A stretch of 7,409 nt of DNA from an uncultured Bacilli bacterium. Lineage in GTDB: Bacteria > Bacillota_I > Bacilli_A > RF39 > UBA660. Where the stretch lies: assembly GCA_944371685.1 (NCBI GenBank), contig CALVXV010000061.1, forward strand, positions 1 to 7,409, written 5' to 3'. This document shows positions 1 through 6,746 of this stretch, piece by piece (positions within the stretch are counted from its first letter, which is position 1; each line of letters begins with the position of its first letter). The notes below the pieces were generated by a model. That model saw only the letters and a program-made list of their open reading frames with translations. It was not told the origin of the DNA and ran no database searches. Both the position numbers and the translations under genes were made by a program.

Positions 1-175
1 TTTGTTTTTTCCAGTCCTAGAAGGATTTATGTGGATAAAGCCAATGGATATTATCCTCCAGTGCTTAACATATTATATGCTTGATTTCACGTTTTTAAGT
101 GATTTTTACATACCAACTTTCACATTTTTACATAAAAAAGACATTTTAAGAATCAAATTCCAAAAACGTCCAAAG
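1..175. other. Non-coding stretch downstream of rlmH
   Basis: I see no credible gene here. The only open frame on the plus strand starts from TTG, lacks a ribosome-binding site and runs into rlmH antisense. The stretch contains the 11-bp palindrome GGATATTATCC (46-56) and short AT-rich direct repeats (described separately). No GC-rich hairpin followed by a T-run is visible on the minus strand, so the operon may end beyond the window edge or by another mechanism. A 4-bp TCAC/GTGA hairpin followed by TTTTT (about 87-107) could be a very weak plus-strand terminator. Confidence 0.5.
85..134. repeat. Short direct repeats, helically phased
   Basis: ATTTTTACATA occurs at 102-112 and again, identically, at 124-134, an offset of 22 bp. 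TTTCACGTTTTTA at 85-97 recurs at 118-130 with one mismatch, an offset of 33 bp. The shared TTTTTA core therefore starts at 92, 103 and 125, on multiples of 11 bp, which puts the copies on roughly the same DNA face. This could be a protein-binding array, intrinsically curved DNA, or chance in an AT-rich stretch. Confidence 0.4.
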
Positions 176-622
176 TTATTTATGATAATTCTCATTATGA
201 TTAATTTTATAAGCACGGTAAATTTGTTCTAATAACATTACTCTAAACATCTGATGAGGAAAAGTAAATTTTGAAAACGATAATTTATAATCACTACGTC
301 TTTTAACTTCATCATCAAGTCCATAAGAACCACCTATAACAAAAGTCAAATTTTTATTACTATTAAAATTATTATCTATCTTTTTAGCAAACTCTAAAGA
401 AGATAAACTATCACCATCTATTTCCAAAGTAATAACATAATCATTATCTTTTATCTTAGATAATATCCTAAAACCCTCTTTTTTCAAAGCTATGCTTTCT
501 AAAGCCTCATCAGCTACTTCTATAATCTCTAACTTCGTATATTTACCAATTCTCTTGCTATATTCTTTTATCGCATCTACAAAAAATTTTTCTTTAACCT
601 TACCAACACATATTATTTTCAT
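176..622 (-). CDS. rlmH: 23S rRNA pseudouridine-1915 N3-methyltransferase RlmH
   Basis: RlmH is a small SPOUT-fold methyltransferase. As a dimer in the cytoplasm it uses S-adenosylmethionine to methylate N3 of pseudouridine 1915 in helix 69 of 23S rRNA. The 148-residue product begins MKIICVGKVKEKF and carries the SAM-binding knot segment FVIGGSYGL (residues 94-102). It also has the family block SFSKFTFPHQMFRVMLLEQIYRA and ends in the typical YHK tail. The usual length is about 155-160; the missing residues fall in the variable loop after IIEVADE (residues 34-40), so the gene is complete. Its ATG overlaps the walJ stop as ATGA, suggesting translational coupling, and it is the last visible gene of the operon. 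In staphylococci the 3' end of this gene is the SCC element attachment site. Identity is very secure. Confidence 0.97.
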   Translation of the reverse strand: MKIICVGKVKEKFFVDAIKEYSKRIGKYTKLEIIEVADEALESIALKKEGFRILSKIKDNDYVITLEIDGDSLSSLEFAKKIDNNFNSNKNLTFVIGGSYGLDDEVKRRSDYKLSFSKFTFPHQMFRVMLLEQIYRAYKINHNENYHK

Positions 623-1377
623 AACTCTACTAACTCCGTACTTTCTTTTTGATGAGCAATTTCAATATCTGGTATTTTAATACCATTCTTATCAAGTGTA
701 TCAAGTAAAGTTTTTAAAGCAACTTCTGGTTTATTATTTTCTTCACTCAAATGGATTAAAATAATCTTCTCAGTATTATCTCCAATAAATTTTGATAAAT
801 AGTATGCCGAATCTTTATTAGATAAATGTCCCTTATCACTTAATATTCTTTGCTGAAGATAATAAGGATATCTTCCTTCTCTAAGCATTCGCACATCGTG
901 ATTACTCTCAAAAACGTAAACACTCTTATTCTTAAGCTTATCAAAATTTCTAACATGAATATAGCCTGTATCAGTAATATAAGCTACCGATTTACCACCA
1001 GAAGAAAACACATATCCATTACTATCCGCCGCATCATGAGATGTTTTAATCACTGTAACATTCAAATCATCAATAGAAATATCTTCATCAATATAAACTT
1101 TATCTTCAATATCAAAGCCTATTTCTTCTTCCATTTTCTTAGTCAAATAAACAACTGGATGATACTTCTTCAAAAACACTTTTAATCCATATACATGATC
1201 CGTATGGGCATGAGTGATAAATACTCTTTGAATAGAATAAGGATCCACATCAATATTTTTTAAAGCCTTTGCTACATATCCAGCACTCATACCCAAATCC
1301 ACAAGTGATCTAGTTTTATCAGTTTCAATATATGCACTATTGCCTTTACTACCACTAGCTAAAACACAAATTTTCAT
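619..1377 (-). CDS. walJ: WalJ/YycJ-type metallo-beta-lactamase-fold hydrolase
   Basis: This is a 252-residue cytoplasmic metallo-beta-lactamase-fold protein of the WalJ (YycJ/VicX) family. Members are DNA-processing exonuclease-like enzymes linked to coordinating cell division and DNA replication and usually encoded beside the WalRK two-component system. The N-terminus LASGSKGNSAYIE (residues 6-18) is the family hallmark. Metal-binding residues visible are HAHTDH (56-61), H114, D136 in TDTG, and H184 in GHLSN, with a late IHLSEEN block (208-214); the active site appears intact. The start is supported by the hallmark N-terminus and by a one-base overlap with the upstream stop (TAATG). There is only weak Shine-Dalgarno sequence, so translation probably depends on coupling to the peptidase gene. 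walR and walK are not in this window. The family call is strong; the exact substrate is not established from sequence. Confidence 0.93.
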   Translation of the reverse strand: MKICVLASGSKGNSAYIETDKTRSLVDLGMSAGYVAKALKNIDVDPYSIQRVFITHAHTDHVYGLKVFLKKYHPVVYLTKKMEEEIGFDIEDKVYIDEDISIDDLNVTVIKTSHDAADSNGYVFSSGGKSVAYITDTGYIHVRNFDKLKNKSVYVFESNHDVRMLREGRYPYYLQQRILSDKGHLSNKDSAYYLSKFIGDNTEKIILIHLSEENNKPEVALKTLLDTLDKNGIKIPDIEIAHQKESTELVEL

Positions 1378-2852
1378 TAATACACACTCATCGGATTAAT
1401 TCGGCAATAATCGCAACCTTTCCATATTTCATAATGAACATGTGGTCCTGTAGCCGCACCTGTCATTCCAACAAACCCAATAACATCACCTCTAGCCACA
1501 ACTTGACCAACCTTAACATTAATCTTCGACATATGTGCATATAAAGTTAAATATCCATTATTATGATCAATAATTACATGATTACCATAACTATAGTGAT
1601 ATCCAGCCTCTTTAACTCGTCCATTATTCGTCGCATATATATTTGAACCATATCCAGTACCACTTATATCAAGCCCACCATGTAACTCACGTTTACCAGT
1701 AATTGGACTCGTACGCCATACATAACCACTACTCAAAGTCCAACCACTATCAGTAGGCCATCCCCAACTAGTAGTACTACCAACATCTGGAATATATTTA
1801 TTACCTTTAACAATAATTTTACTAACTGGCTCTTTAATAACCGTCTTACCTTGCGGATCGACATAGTTAATAATACCATTAACTTTTTTCACCTTTTGCG
1901 AAACTCGCTCTAAACCATTCACACCTTCTTGAATAACCTTATCTTGCCCAATAACCACATTATTATCATATCGTTCCTCTGTAGTATACTGACTTTCCAT
2001 ATCTTCAACCACATAAGATTCTTCAACTACACTTATTTGTGGATTAGTTTCAATTATCTTAAGTTTTTGACCAGGATAAAGTAAATTAGTTGTACTAGTT
2101 AAATTAGTATTAGAAATTAAAACCTCCTCTGGACTAATTTTATTATTAAAAGCAACATTTTCAATCGTATCTCCAGCCTTAACCACATACTCTGTACCAT
2201 TTTGTTCTTTACCATAAAGTAAATAATGAGTCAAATCAGCAGCATTAGTATAAATAGTCTCATCAACCGGAATCTTCGTTTCTTTCACTGTTATATCTTC
2301 ATTAATATAAACATTTTCAATATTCTCACCAGTCGTTTCAATCTCTACCTGTGTATCATCTATATAAGCTTGATATTTGTCAGAGCCCACAAAAGTTTTA
2401 ATTAAAGTTTCTACAGCATCCTTAAATACTTTTTTATTCAAAACATAAATAGTTTGCACAGTAAGTTTTTCCTTAGCTTCTGTATCCTTCTCATCCGCTT
2501 TTCTTTTGATAACAAACTCATAACCTTTAATTGTAAATTTCTCTTTATCAGAAATTTTTTTATAAATACTCTTTACCGACTCTACTTTTCCATCATAAGT
2601 TGTTAATTTTCTAATTTGTAACCCTTTAGGTGAATAAACTTTATCAACATTAAATTTTCTCTTATAATAAGCTCCGTTTGCATCAATATAATCTTCAAGT
2701 TCTTTTTCCGATTTAATAGTTCCTAAAGCTTCATCATTTAAATAAACTTCATAATAATTATTAGGTTCAGGTGTCGTCTTATAACCAAAACCAAGCACAA
2801 AAACCAAAGCAATTATTATAAAAAGCATCAACATAATTGAAAATTTTTTCAT
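1377..2852 (-). CDS. Secreted LysM-G5-M23 peptidoglycan endopeptidase
   Basis: This 491-residue protein probably cleaves peptidoglycan cross-bridges outside the membrane. Residues 1-23 form a basic start plus hydrophobic segment, a signal peptide or membrane anchor without a lipobox. Residues 30-210 are a lysine- and glutamate-rich region I cannot assign. A LysM domain spans about 221-266 (YVVKAGDTIENVA to LYPGQKLKI) and should bind glycan. A G5 domain spans about 273-350. The C-terminal M23 (LytM/DD-endopeptidase) domain spans about 375-491 with a complete zinc site: H391 and D395 in HGGLD, H440 in YAHMS, and H471/H473 in GPHVHYE. It is therefore likely an active enzyme rather than a degenerate EnvC-type activator. 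A CxxC pair (C480, C483) near the end is unusual. The ATG directly abuts the dnaB stop (TAGATG), with AGGTGA inside the dnaB end. It occupies the place where walRKHI often lie. Confidence 0.93.
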   Translation of the reverse strand: MKKFSIMLMLFIIIALVFVLGFGYKTTPEPNNYYEVYLNDEALGTIKSEKELEDYIDANGAYYKRKFNVDKVYSPKGLQIRKLTTYDGKVESVKSIYKKISDKEKFTIKGYEFVIKRKADEKDTEAKEKLTVQTIYVLNKKVFKDAVETLIKTFVGSDKYQAYIDDTQVEIETTGENIENVYINEDITVKETKIPVDETIYTNAADLTHYLLYGKEQNGTEYVVKAGDTIENVAFNNKISPEEVLISNTNLTSTTNLLYPGQKLKIIETNPQISVVEESYVVEDMESQYTTEERYDNNVVIGQDKVIQEGVNGLERVSQKVKKVNGIINYVDPQGKTVIKEPVSKIIVKGNKYIPDVGSTTSWGWPTDSGWTLSSGYVWRTSPITGKRELHGGLDISGTGYGSNIYATNNGRVKEAGYHYSYGNHVIIDHNNGYLTLYAHMSKINVKVGQVVARGDVIGFVGMTGAATGPHVHYEIWKGCDYCRINPMSVY

Positions 2853-4199
2853 CTACTCACCTACCTGACTATTTTCCATATTAAAAAATGAACTAGTATC
2901 TCTTTTAAAGATCAAATTAACCGTTGCAGTCGGTCCACTACGATGTTTTGAAATAATAAACTCACTCTTACTAGTATTTTCATCTATCGCACTTTCTTTA
3001 TTATAATAATCATCACGATATAAGAAAGCAACTATATCAGCATCTTGTTCAATAGAACCAGATTCCCTTAAATCAGAAAGTAATGGCCTTTTATCCTCTC
3101 TACCTTCCACACTACGAGAAAGTTGAGCTAGCGCAATAACTGGAATATTAAGCTCCATTGCCATCGTTTTCAAAGATCTTGATATCTCAGACACTTCTTG
3201 TTGCCTTTGCCCAGCATATCTAGACGAACCATTAATTAACTGCAAATAGTCAATAATAACAATATCAAGCCCATCTTCAGAATTAGCTAACCTTCTACAT
3301 TTAGCCCTAATCTCACTTACCGTCATACCTGGAGTATCATCTATAAATATCTTCGTATCAGCTAACCTACTAATAGCTTCATTAACTCTTTTCCAATCTT
3401 GATGCTCAAGCTTTCCTGTACGAAGTTTTGAAGCTTCAATTTGACCAACCGAAGAAAGCATTCGATTAATAAGCTGTTCAGCGCCCATTTCCATATTAAA
3501 TAAAGCCACTGTTTTTTTCGCATTCATTGCCATATTAACCGCTAAATTAACCGCAAAAGCCGTCTTACCCATTGCTGGACGCGCTGCAATTATAATAAGC
3601 TCATTCTCATGAAAACCTGCTGTCAATCTATCAATATCATAATATCCAGATGGCACACCTGTAATTTCACCTTTCATTGAAGAAAGTTTCTCTAAATCCG
3701 CCTGTGCCTTAAACAAAACATCTTGAATTGTTTTAAACTCTGAACCACGCCTATTTTTAACTACATCAAATATCTTTTTTTCAGCTTCATCTAAAATGTC
3801 ACCAATATCTTCCGTTGAAGAAAAACCAGAATTGGCAATATCAGTACCAGCCTCAATCAAATTACGTCTTAAAAACTTTTCCTCAATTATATTAATATAT
3901 TCATCCGCATTAGCTGCCGTTGGCACGATATTAATTATTTGCGCTAAATATTCAACACCACCAACTTGATTAAGCAGTTTTTTTCTCTCAAGCTCAGCCG
4001 TTACTGTTGTAATATCAATCGGCACTTTTTTATCAGCTAAATTCTTTATAGTCTCAAATATTTTTTTATGAGAATCTAAATAAAACATATCTTTATTCAA
4101 TCTTTCAGTAATACGTTCTAAAGCCTTCTCACTTAAAAACATCGAACCAAGAACCGCTTGCTCAGCATCTATCTTTTGTGGCATCGACCTATCATTCAT
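2853..4199 (-). CDS. dnaB: Replicative DNA helicase DnaB
   Basis: DnaB (called DnaC in Bacillus subtilis) is the hexameric 5'-3' helicase that unwinds DNA at the replication fork and binds primase DnaG. The 448-residue length is normal. The N-terminal domain (about 1-110) starts with PQKIDAEQAVLGSM. The RecA-like domain (about 180-448) carries Walker A ARPAMGKT (206-213), the catalytic glutamate in NMEM (E237) and Walker B IVIIDYLQL (313-321). It also has ALAQLSRSVEGR (356-367), SGSIEQDAD (380-388) and the arginine finger in KHRSG (R420). No intein or insertion is present. It lies eight bases after rplI; its Shine-Dalgarno AGGTGA overlaps the rplI stop codon. The rplI-dnaB order is typical of Bacilli. 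All expected catalytic residues are present, so I regard it as the main chromosomal helicase. Confidence 0.98.
   Translation of the reverse strand: MNDRSMPQKIDAEQAVLGSMFLSEKALERITERLNKDMFYLDSHKKIFETIKNLADKKVPIDITTVTAELERKKLLNQVGGVEYLAQIINIVPTAANADEYINIIEEKFLRRNLIEAGTDIANSGFSSTEDIGDILDEAEKKIFDVVKNRRGSEFKTIQDVLFKAQADLEKLSSMKGEITGVPSGYYDIDRLTAGFHENELIIIAARPAMGKTAFAVNLAVNMAMNAKKTVALFNMEMGAEQLINRMLSSVGQIEASKLRTGKLEHQDWKRVNEAISRLADTKIFIDDTPGMTVSEIRAKCRRLANSEDGLDIVIIDYLQLINGSSRYAGQRQQEVSEISRSLKTMAMELNIPVIALAQLSRSVEGREDKRPLLSDLRESGSIEQDADIVAFLYRDDYYNKESAIDENTSKSEFIISKHRSGPTATVNLIFKRDTSSFFNMENSQVGE
2857..2862 (-). promoter_or_regulatory. Ribosome-binding site of the M23 peptidase gene, inside dnaB
   Basis: AGGTGA lies in the last codons of dnaB, four bases before the ATG at 2852, with the dnaB stop TAG filling the gap. 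It fixes the start and suggests re-initiation after dnaB translation. The surrounding 15-base string GTAGGTGAGTAGATG matches the rplI-dnaB junction at all but one base. Confidence 0.8.
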
Positions 4200-4203
4200 C
4201 TAA

Positions 4204-4209
4204 TCACCT
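4204..4209 (-). promoter_or_regulatory. Ribosome-binding site of dnaB, overlapping the rplI stop
   Basis: AGGTGA shares two bases with the rplI stop codon TAG (4208-4210) and lies four bases before the dnaB ATG at 4199. It confirms this start over internal methionines such as the one at residue 6. The arrangement implies that dnaB translation is coupled to rplI. Confidence 0.8.
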
Positions 4210-4645
4210 ACTTTTCCAAATGTATTTTTAAAGTAGCCTCCACCTTTTTATGTAAAATCACTTTAACATTTGTCGTTCCTAAAGTATTAATTGGAACATC
4301 TAACTTAATCTTTCTTTTATCTATATTAAATCCTTTTTTCTTAAGTTCATCAGCTATTTGTTTAGTACTAATTTGTCCAAACACTTGACCGTTTTTACCA
4401 GTATTAACCTTAAAATTTAAAGTCATCTTCTCTAATTTACTTTTAATATCCTCACATTCTTTCAAAAGTAAAGACTCCTCAAGTGCCGCTTCTTCAGTCT
4501 GCTTCTTTAAAACCTTACTACTACCCTTAGTTTCTAAAACAGCCATTTTATTATTAATCAAAAATCTTCCATATCCATCTTTAACTTCTATTATATCATT
4601 TTTCTTTCCTTGTTTTTTTACATCTTGAAGTAATATCACTCTCAT
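4208..4645 (-). CDS. rplI: 50S ribosomal protein bL9
   Basis: bL9 binds domain V of 23S rRNA near the base of the L1 stalk and helps keep reading frame and ribosome quality. The 145-residue product has the N-terminal RNA-binding domain (about 1-50) with MRVILLQDVKKQGKK and the family signature from VKDGYGRFLINN (residues 21-32). A long connecting helix follows (about 40-75), then a C-terminal domain with GQVFGQISTKQIADEL (residues 86-101). Length is close to the usual 147-150. The ATG overlaps the stop of the upstream phosphodiesterase gene as ATGA, with AAGGA a short distance upstream. The gdpP-rplI-dnaB order is a well-known Bacillota arrangement, so both the call and the operon assignment are secure. 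Confidence 0.97.
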   Translation of the reverse strand: MRVILLQDVKKQGKKNDIIEVKDGYGRFLINNKMAVLETKGSSKVLKKQTEEAALEESLLLKECEDIKSKLEKMTLNFKVNTGKNGQVFGQISTKQIADELKKKGFNIDKRKIKLDVPINTLGTTNVKVILHKKVEATLKIHLEK

Positions 4646-5622
4646 TTTATCACATCCTTAATAACTTTTTCTAACTCTTTTGTAACCTCGTCTATAGACT
4701 TATCTTTAATTTGGGCAGCCGCATCAGTCAAATGACCGCCACCGCCTATTTTTTCCATAATTTCACCAACGTTAACTTCACCCATAGAACGTGCACTTAC
4801 GCCAACAATACTATGAGATAATCTTCCGATTGCAAAAGAAGCTTTAATATCTTCAAACTTTAAAAGTTCCTTAGCTAGTAAAGCAATATCTACATTACCA
4901 TGAATCTTATCATCCATCTTGCACATAAGTACATCTGGAACTACTTCCACACTATCACTTATAAAACCATACCTTTTAACCATTTCTTCTTTCGGTTCCT
5001 TAAGTAAATCTTGAATAATTACAAAATCAGCTCCGTTTTTAGCTAAATAAGCTGCCATTTCAAACGTTCTTGATGTTGTTTTTATATTAAAACTACTAGT
5101 ATCAACAACCATACCAGAAAGCAATACAGTCAAAATTAATGGTTCGATATTCAATTTTAAATAATTCAAATACTCAGCCATTACTTCAACAATACTAGAT
5201 TTATTCGCATCACAATATTTGTAAATTGTATCATCAATCGTATCTAAACTACCAATATGATGATCAATAACAATTTTATCACAAATATAATTTAATACCT
5301 TATCAGACTCTACTAACTCTGGTTTTTGCGTATCTAAAACAATAAGTAAAGGTTTACTAAATTTACTATTTAATATCTCATCTTCACTTCTAAATTCAAA
5401 TTTTATATTATTTTCATCTAATAATTTAATTGCCTTATCCAAAGAACGATAAAATTTTTCCTTTGGTGATACAATAAAACACTTCTTCTTCATAGAAACA
5501 ACTATTTTAAATAAAGCAAGGGCTGATCCCATTCCATCTAAATCAGGTCTCGCATGTGTCATAATTATAATTTCATCATGCTTTTTTATATTTTCATTTA
5601 ATATTTCAAAGAGTTCACGCAT
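4642..5622 (-). CDS. Stand-alone GdpP-type DHH/DHHA1 phosphodiesterase
   Basis: This 326-residue cytosolic protein matches the C-terminal half of GdpP, which hydrolyses the second messenger c-di-AMP to pApA using manganese. The DHH domain (about 1-185) has all four metal motifs: H23, D27 and D29 in THARPDLDG; D97 in VLDT; D120-H121-H122; and D174 in VVDTSSF. The DHHA1 domain (about 230-326) has VSARSMGEVNV and GGGGH (293-297), with the GdpP-style GGGGHLTDAAAQ. NrnA-type nucleases have a different stretch here. Full GdpP is about 655 residues, with two membrane helices, a PAS-like heme domain and a degenerate GGDEF; all are absent. No remnant lies upstream: a promoter and ribosome-binding site sit directly in front, so this looks like a native short form rather than a broken gene. 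It is the first gene of the operon and overlaps rplI. The substrate could be c-di-AMP, pApA or both; family placement is firm, activity is inferred. Confidence 0.92.
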   Translation of the reverse strand: MRELFEILNENIKKHDEIIIMTHARPDLDGMGSALALFKIVVSMKKKCFIVSPKEKFYRSLDKAIKLLDENNIKFEFRSEDEILNSKFSKPLLIVLDTQKPELVESDKVLNYICDKIVIDHHIGSLDTIDDTIYKYCDANKSSIVEVMAEYLNYLKLNIEPLILTVLLSGMVVDTSSFNIKTTSRTFEMAAYLAKNGADFVIIQDLLKEPKEEMVKRYGFISDSVEVVPDVLMCKMDDKIHGNVDIALLAKELLKFEDIKASFAIGRLSHSIVGVSARSMGEVNVGEIMEKIGGGGHLTDAAAQIKDKSIDEVTKELEKVIKDVIK

Positions 5623-5629
5623 AACATCA

Positions 5630-5636
5630 CCCTCTT
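5630..5636 (-). promoter_or_regulatory. Ribosome-binding site of the GdpP-type gene
   Basis: AAGAGGG, continuing into GTGA, lies about seven bases before the ATG at 5622. It supports the short start and argues against a longer upstream N-terminal part. The predicted transcript leader is under about 20 bases, leaving no room for a riboswitch. Confidence 0.7.
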
Positions 5637-5644
5637 ATCATTAT

Positions 5645-5673
5645 ACTATAAATTATCATTCTTGTCTTGTCAA
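5645..5673 (-). promoter_or_regulatory. Sigma-A promoter of the gdpP-rplI-dnaB operon
   Basis: On the minus strand TTGACA (5668-5673) is followed after exactly 17 bases by TATAGT (5645-5650), one mismatch from the consensus -10. Upstream lies a very AT-rich stretch with A and T runs (about 5681-5716) that resembles an UP element. Strong constitutive expression of the six-gene operon is expected. I see no other promoter of comparable quality inside the operon, though I did not scan its coding regions exhaustively. Confidence 0.85.
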
Positions 5674-5720
5674 CCAACCTTTAAAACGATAAAAATATTG
5701 TGATAAATATATTTTTCCAC

Positions 5721-5753
5721 AATAAAACTTGAAACAATATATATTTCAAGTTT
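5721..5753 (-). terminator. AT-rich hairpin terminator after the surface-protein gene
   Basis: A perfect 10-bp inverted repeat pairs AAACTTGAAA (5744-5753, minus-strand reading) with TTTCAAGTTT (5725-5734) around a 9-base loop. It starts two bases after the stop codon and runs into TTTTATT. The stem has only two G-C pairs and the T-run is short, so termination may be partial; read-through would enter the gdpP operon. Confidence 0.5.
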
Positions 5754-5754
5754 A

Positions 5755-6723
5755 TTAATTTTCAATTTGGTATGGAACAGACTCTGTTCCATCTCCTGTA
5801 ATAACAATATTTGATGAAAGATACACAGATGGATAAATATCATGACTCATTCCAGCTGCATTATTTGACCCAAGCCCATCATCATAAATATTACACACAA
5901 ACGACATATTTGAACCATCTTTGGTTATTGTCCACCAAACTACCCCTGATTTATACATCCAATTTGTTAAGGGGCATAATTTTCTATTATCTCTAGTCAT
6001 TTTAAATGTTTCACATTGACTAACATTTGTATTAGCTCTTAAATACTCTGAAACAGTAATTAACCCAACGCTGGCTTGTTGTGATTGAGTCCCATTTTCA
6101 TCATTTATTTGGTCAACCAAATCACTATTATTGTATGTCACTTCTCCTATACTCCATGTATGAGATACTATCTTATCTTGATTGTTTATAATTGTTGATA
6201 AATATTCTCCATTTAAATAAGTTTTTATATCTGATGGTCTATCCCATAAATTACAACCACTGGGACCAGCTGGTCTATCGCCAGCCAAAAAAATAATATT
6301 ATTTATAACAGAAGTAAATTCATCGATATTATTAATGCTATTATATGCAATAGGACAAGTTTCCTCATCCCAAGTACTACTAGTTACGCTTTCATTTCTT
6401 AAAATTTTTATCGAACCATCTTCTTCTACAGAAATTATACGCCACATTTCATTATTAAAGGTTATATAATTATTTGGGTTTGCTCCTTTATAAATATATC
6501 TGCCATCTTCATAAATATCTTTATAAAGCCCATCACCACTTTCAACTACATTTTCTTTTAATATATCGGCTGCTTTTTTAGGTTTTATATTACCTTTAGC
6601 TCTCAAACTAAGTTGTGTACTAAAAGCAGCATATCCCACACATAAAAATAAAAGTAAAAATAAACTTCCCAATATTAAAAATTTCTTTTGCTTTTTTCTT
6701 CTATACCACCCTATTTTCCTCAT
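5755..6723 (-). CDS. Membrane-anchored or secreted protein of unknown function
   Basis: I do not recognise a named function. The ATG at 6723 is chosen because AGGAGG lies seven bases upstream; a longer reading from TTG at 6747 falls in the -10 box of the gene's own promoter. The product has 322 residues: a basic start (KIGWYRRKKQKK), a hydrophobic segment (about 15-34) and VGYAAFSTQLSLRAKG. That stretch resembles the signal regions of SipW-processed TasA-like proteins, but no SipW is in view. The rest is predicted extracellular, with a module around ITFNNEMWRIISVEEDGSIK (residues 87-106). It ends in a motif of the type VYLSSN-ITGDGTESVPYQI, a tail I recall from uncultured Bacilli surface proteins. 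Five cysteines (123, 157, 237, 250, 277) lie outside the membrane segment. There is no LPxTG, lipobox or catalytic motif. It forms a single-gene transcript divergent from an XRE regulator. Confidence 0.85.
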   Translation of the reverse strand: MRKIGWYRRKKQKKFLILGSLFLLLFLCVGYAAFSTQLSLRAKGNIKPKKAADILKENVVESGDGLYKDIYEDGRYIYKGANPNNYITFNNEMWRIISVEEDGSIKILRNESVTSSTWDEETCPIAYNSINNIDEFTSVINNIIFLAGDRPAGPSGCNLWDRPSDIKTYLNGEYLSTIINNQDKIVSHTWSIGEVTYNNSDLVDQINDENGTQSQQASVGLITVSEYLRANTNVSQCETFKMTRDNRKLCPLTNWMYKSGVVWWTITKDGSNMSFVCNIYDDGLGSNNAAGMSHDIYPSVYLSSNIVITGDGTESVPYQIEN

Positions 6724-6730
6724 AAAACAT

Positions 6731-6736
6731 CCTCCT
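6731..6736 (-). promoter_or_regulatory. Ribosome-binding site deciding the surface-protein start
   Basis: A perfect AGGAGG lies seven bases before the ATG at 6723. It rules out the longer TTG-initiated reading, which would place this site inside the coding region and the start inside the -10 box. Confidence 0.88.
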
Positions 6737-6746
6737 ATTATTTCCA

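Noticed and set aside
2..232. 76-residue plus-strand open frame
   Set aside because: It begins with TTG, has no ribosome-binding site, shows no recognisable domain and overlaps the end of rlmH in antisense.
492..1185. Plus-strand open frames of 62 and 111 residues
   Set aside because: They lie antisense within rlmH and walJ, whose motifs are intact; their isoleucine- and histidine-rich composition reflects the opposite strand.
4158..4388. 76-residue plus-strand open frame
   Set aside because: Antisense to the dnaB start and rplI, with no initiation signal.
5623..5754. Riboswitch (for example c-di-AMP responsive) before the GdpP-type gene
   Set aside because: The promoter leaves a leader of under about 20 bases, too short for any known riboswitch.
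5811..5996. 61-residue plus-strand open frame
   Set aside because: Antisense to the surface-protein gene, low complexity, no ribosome-binding site.
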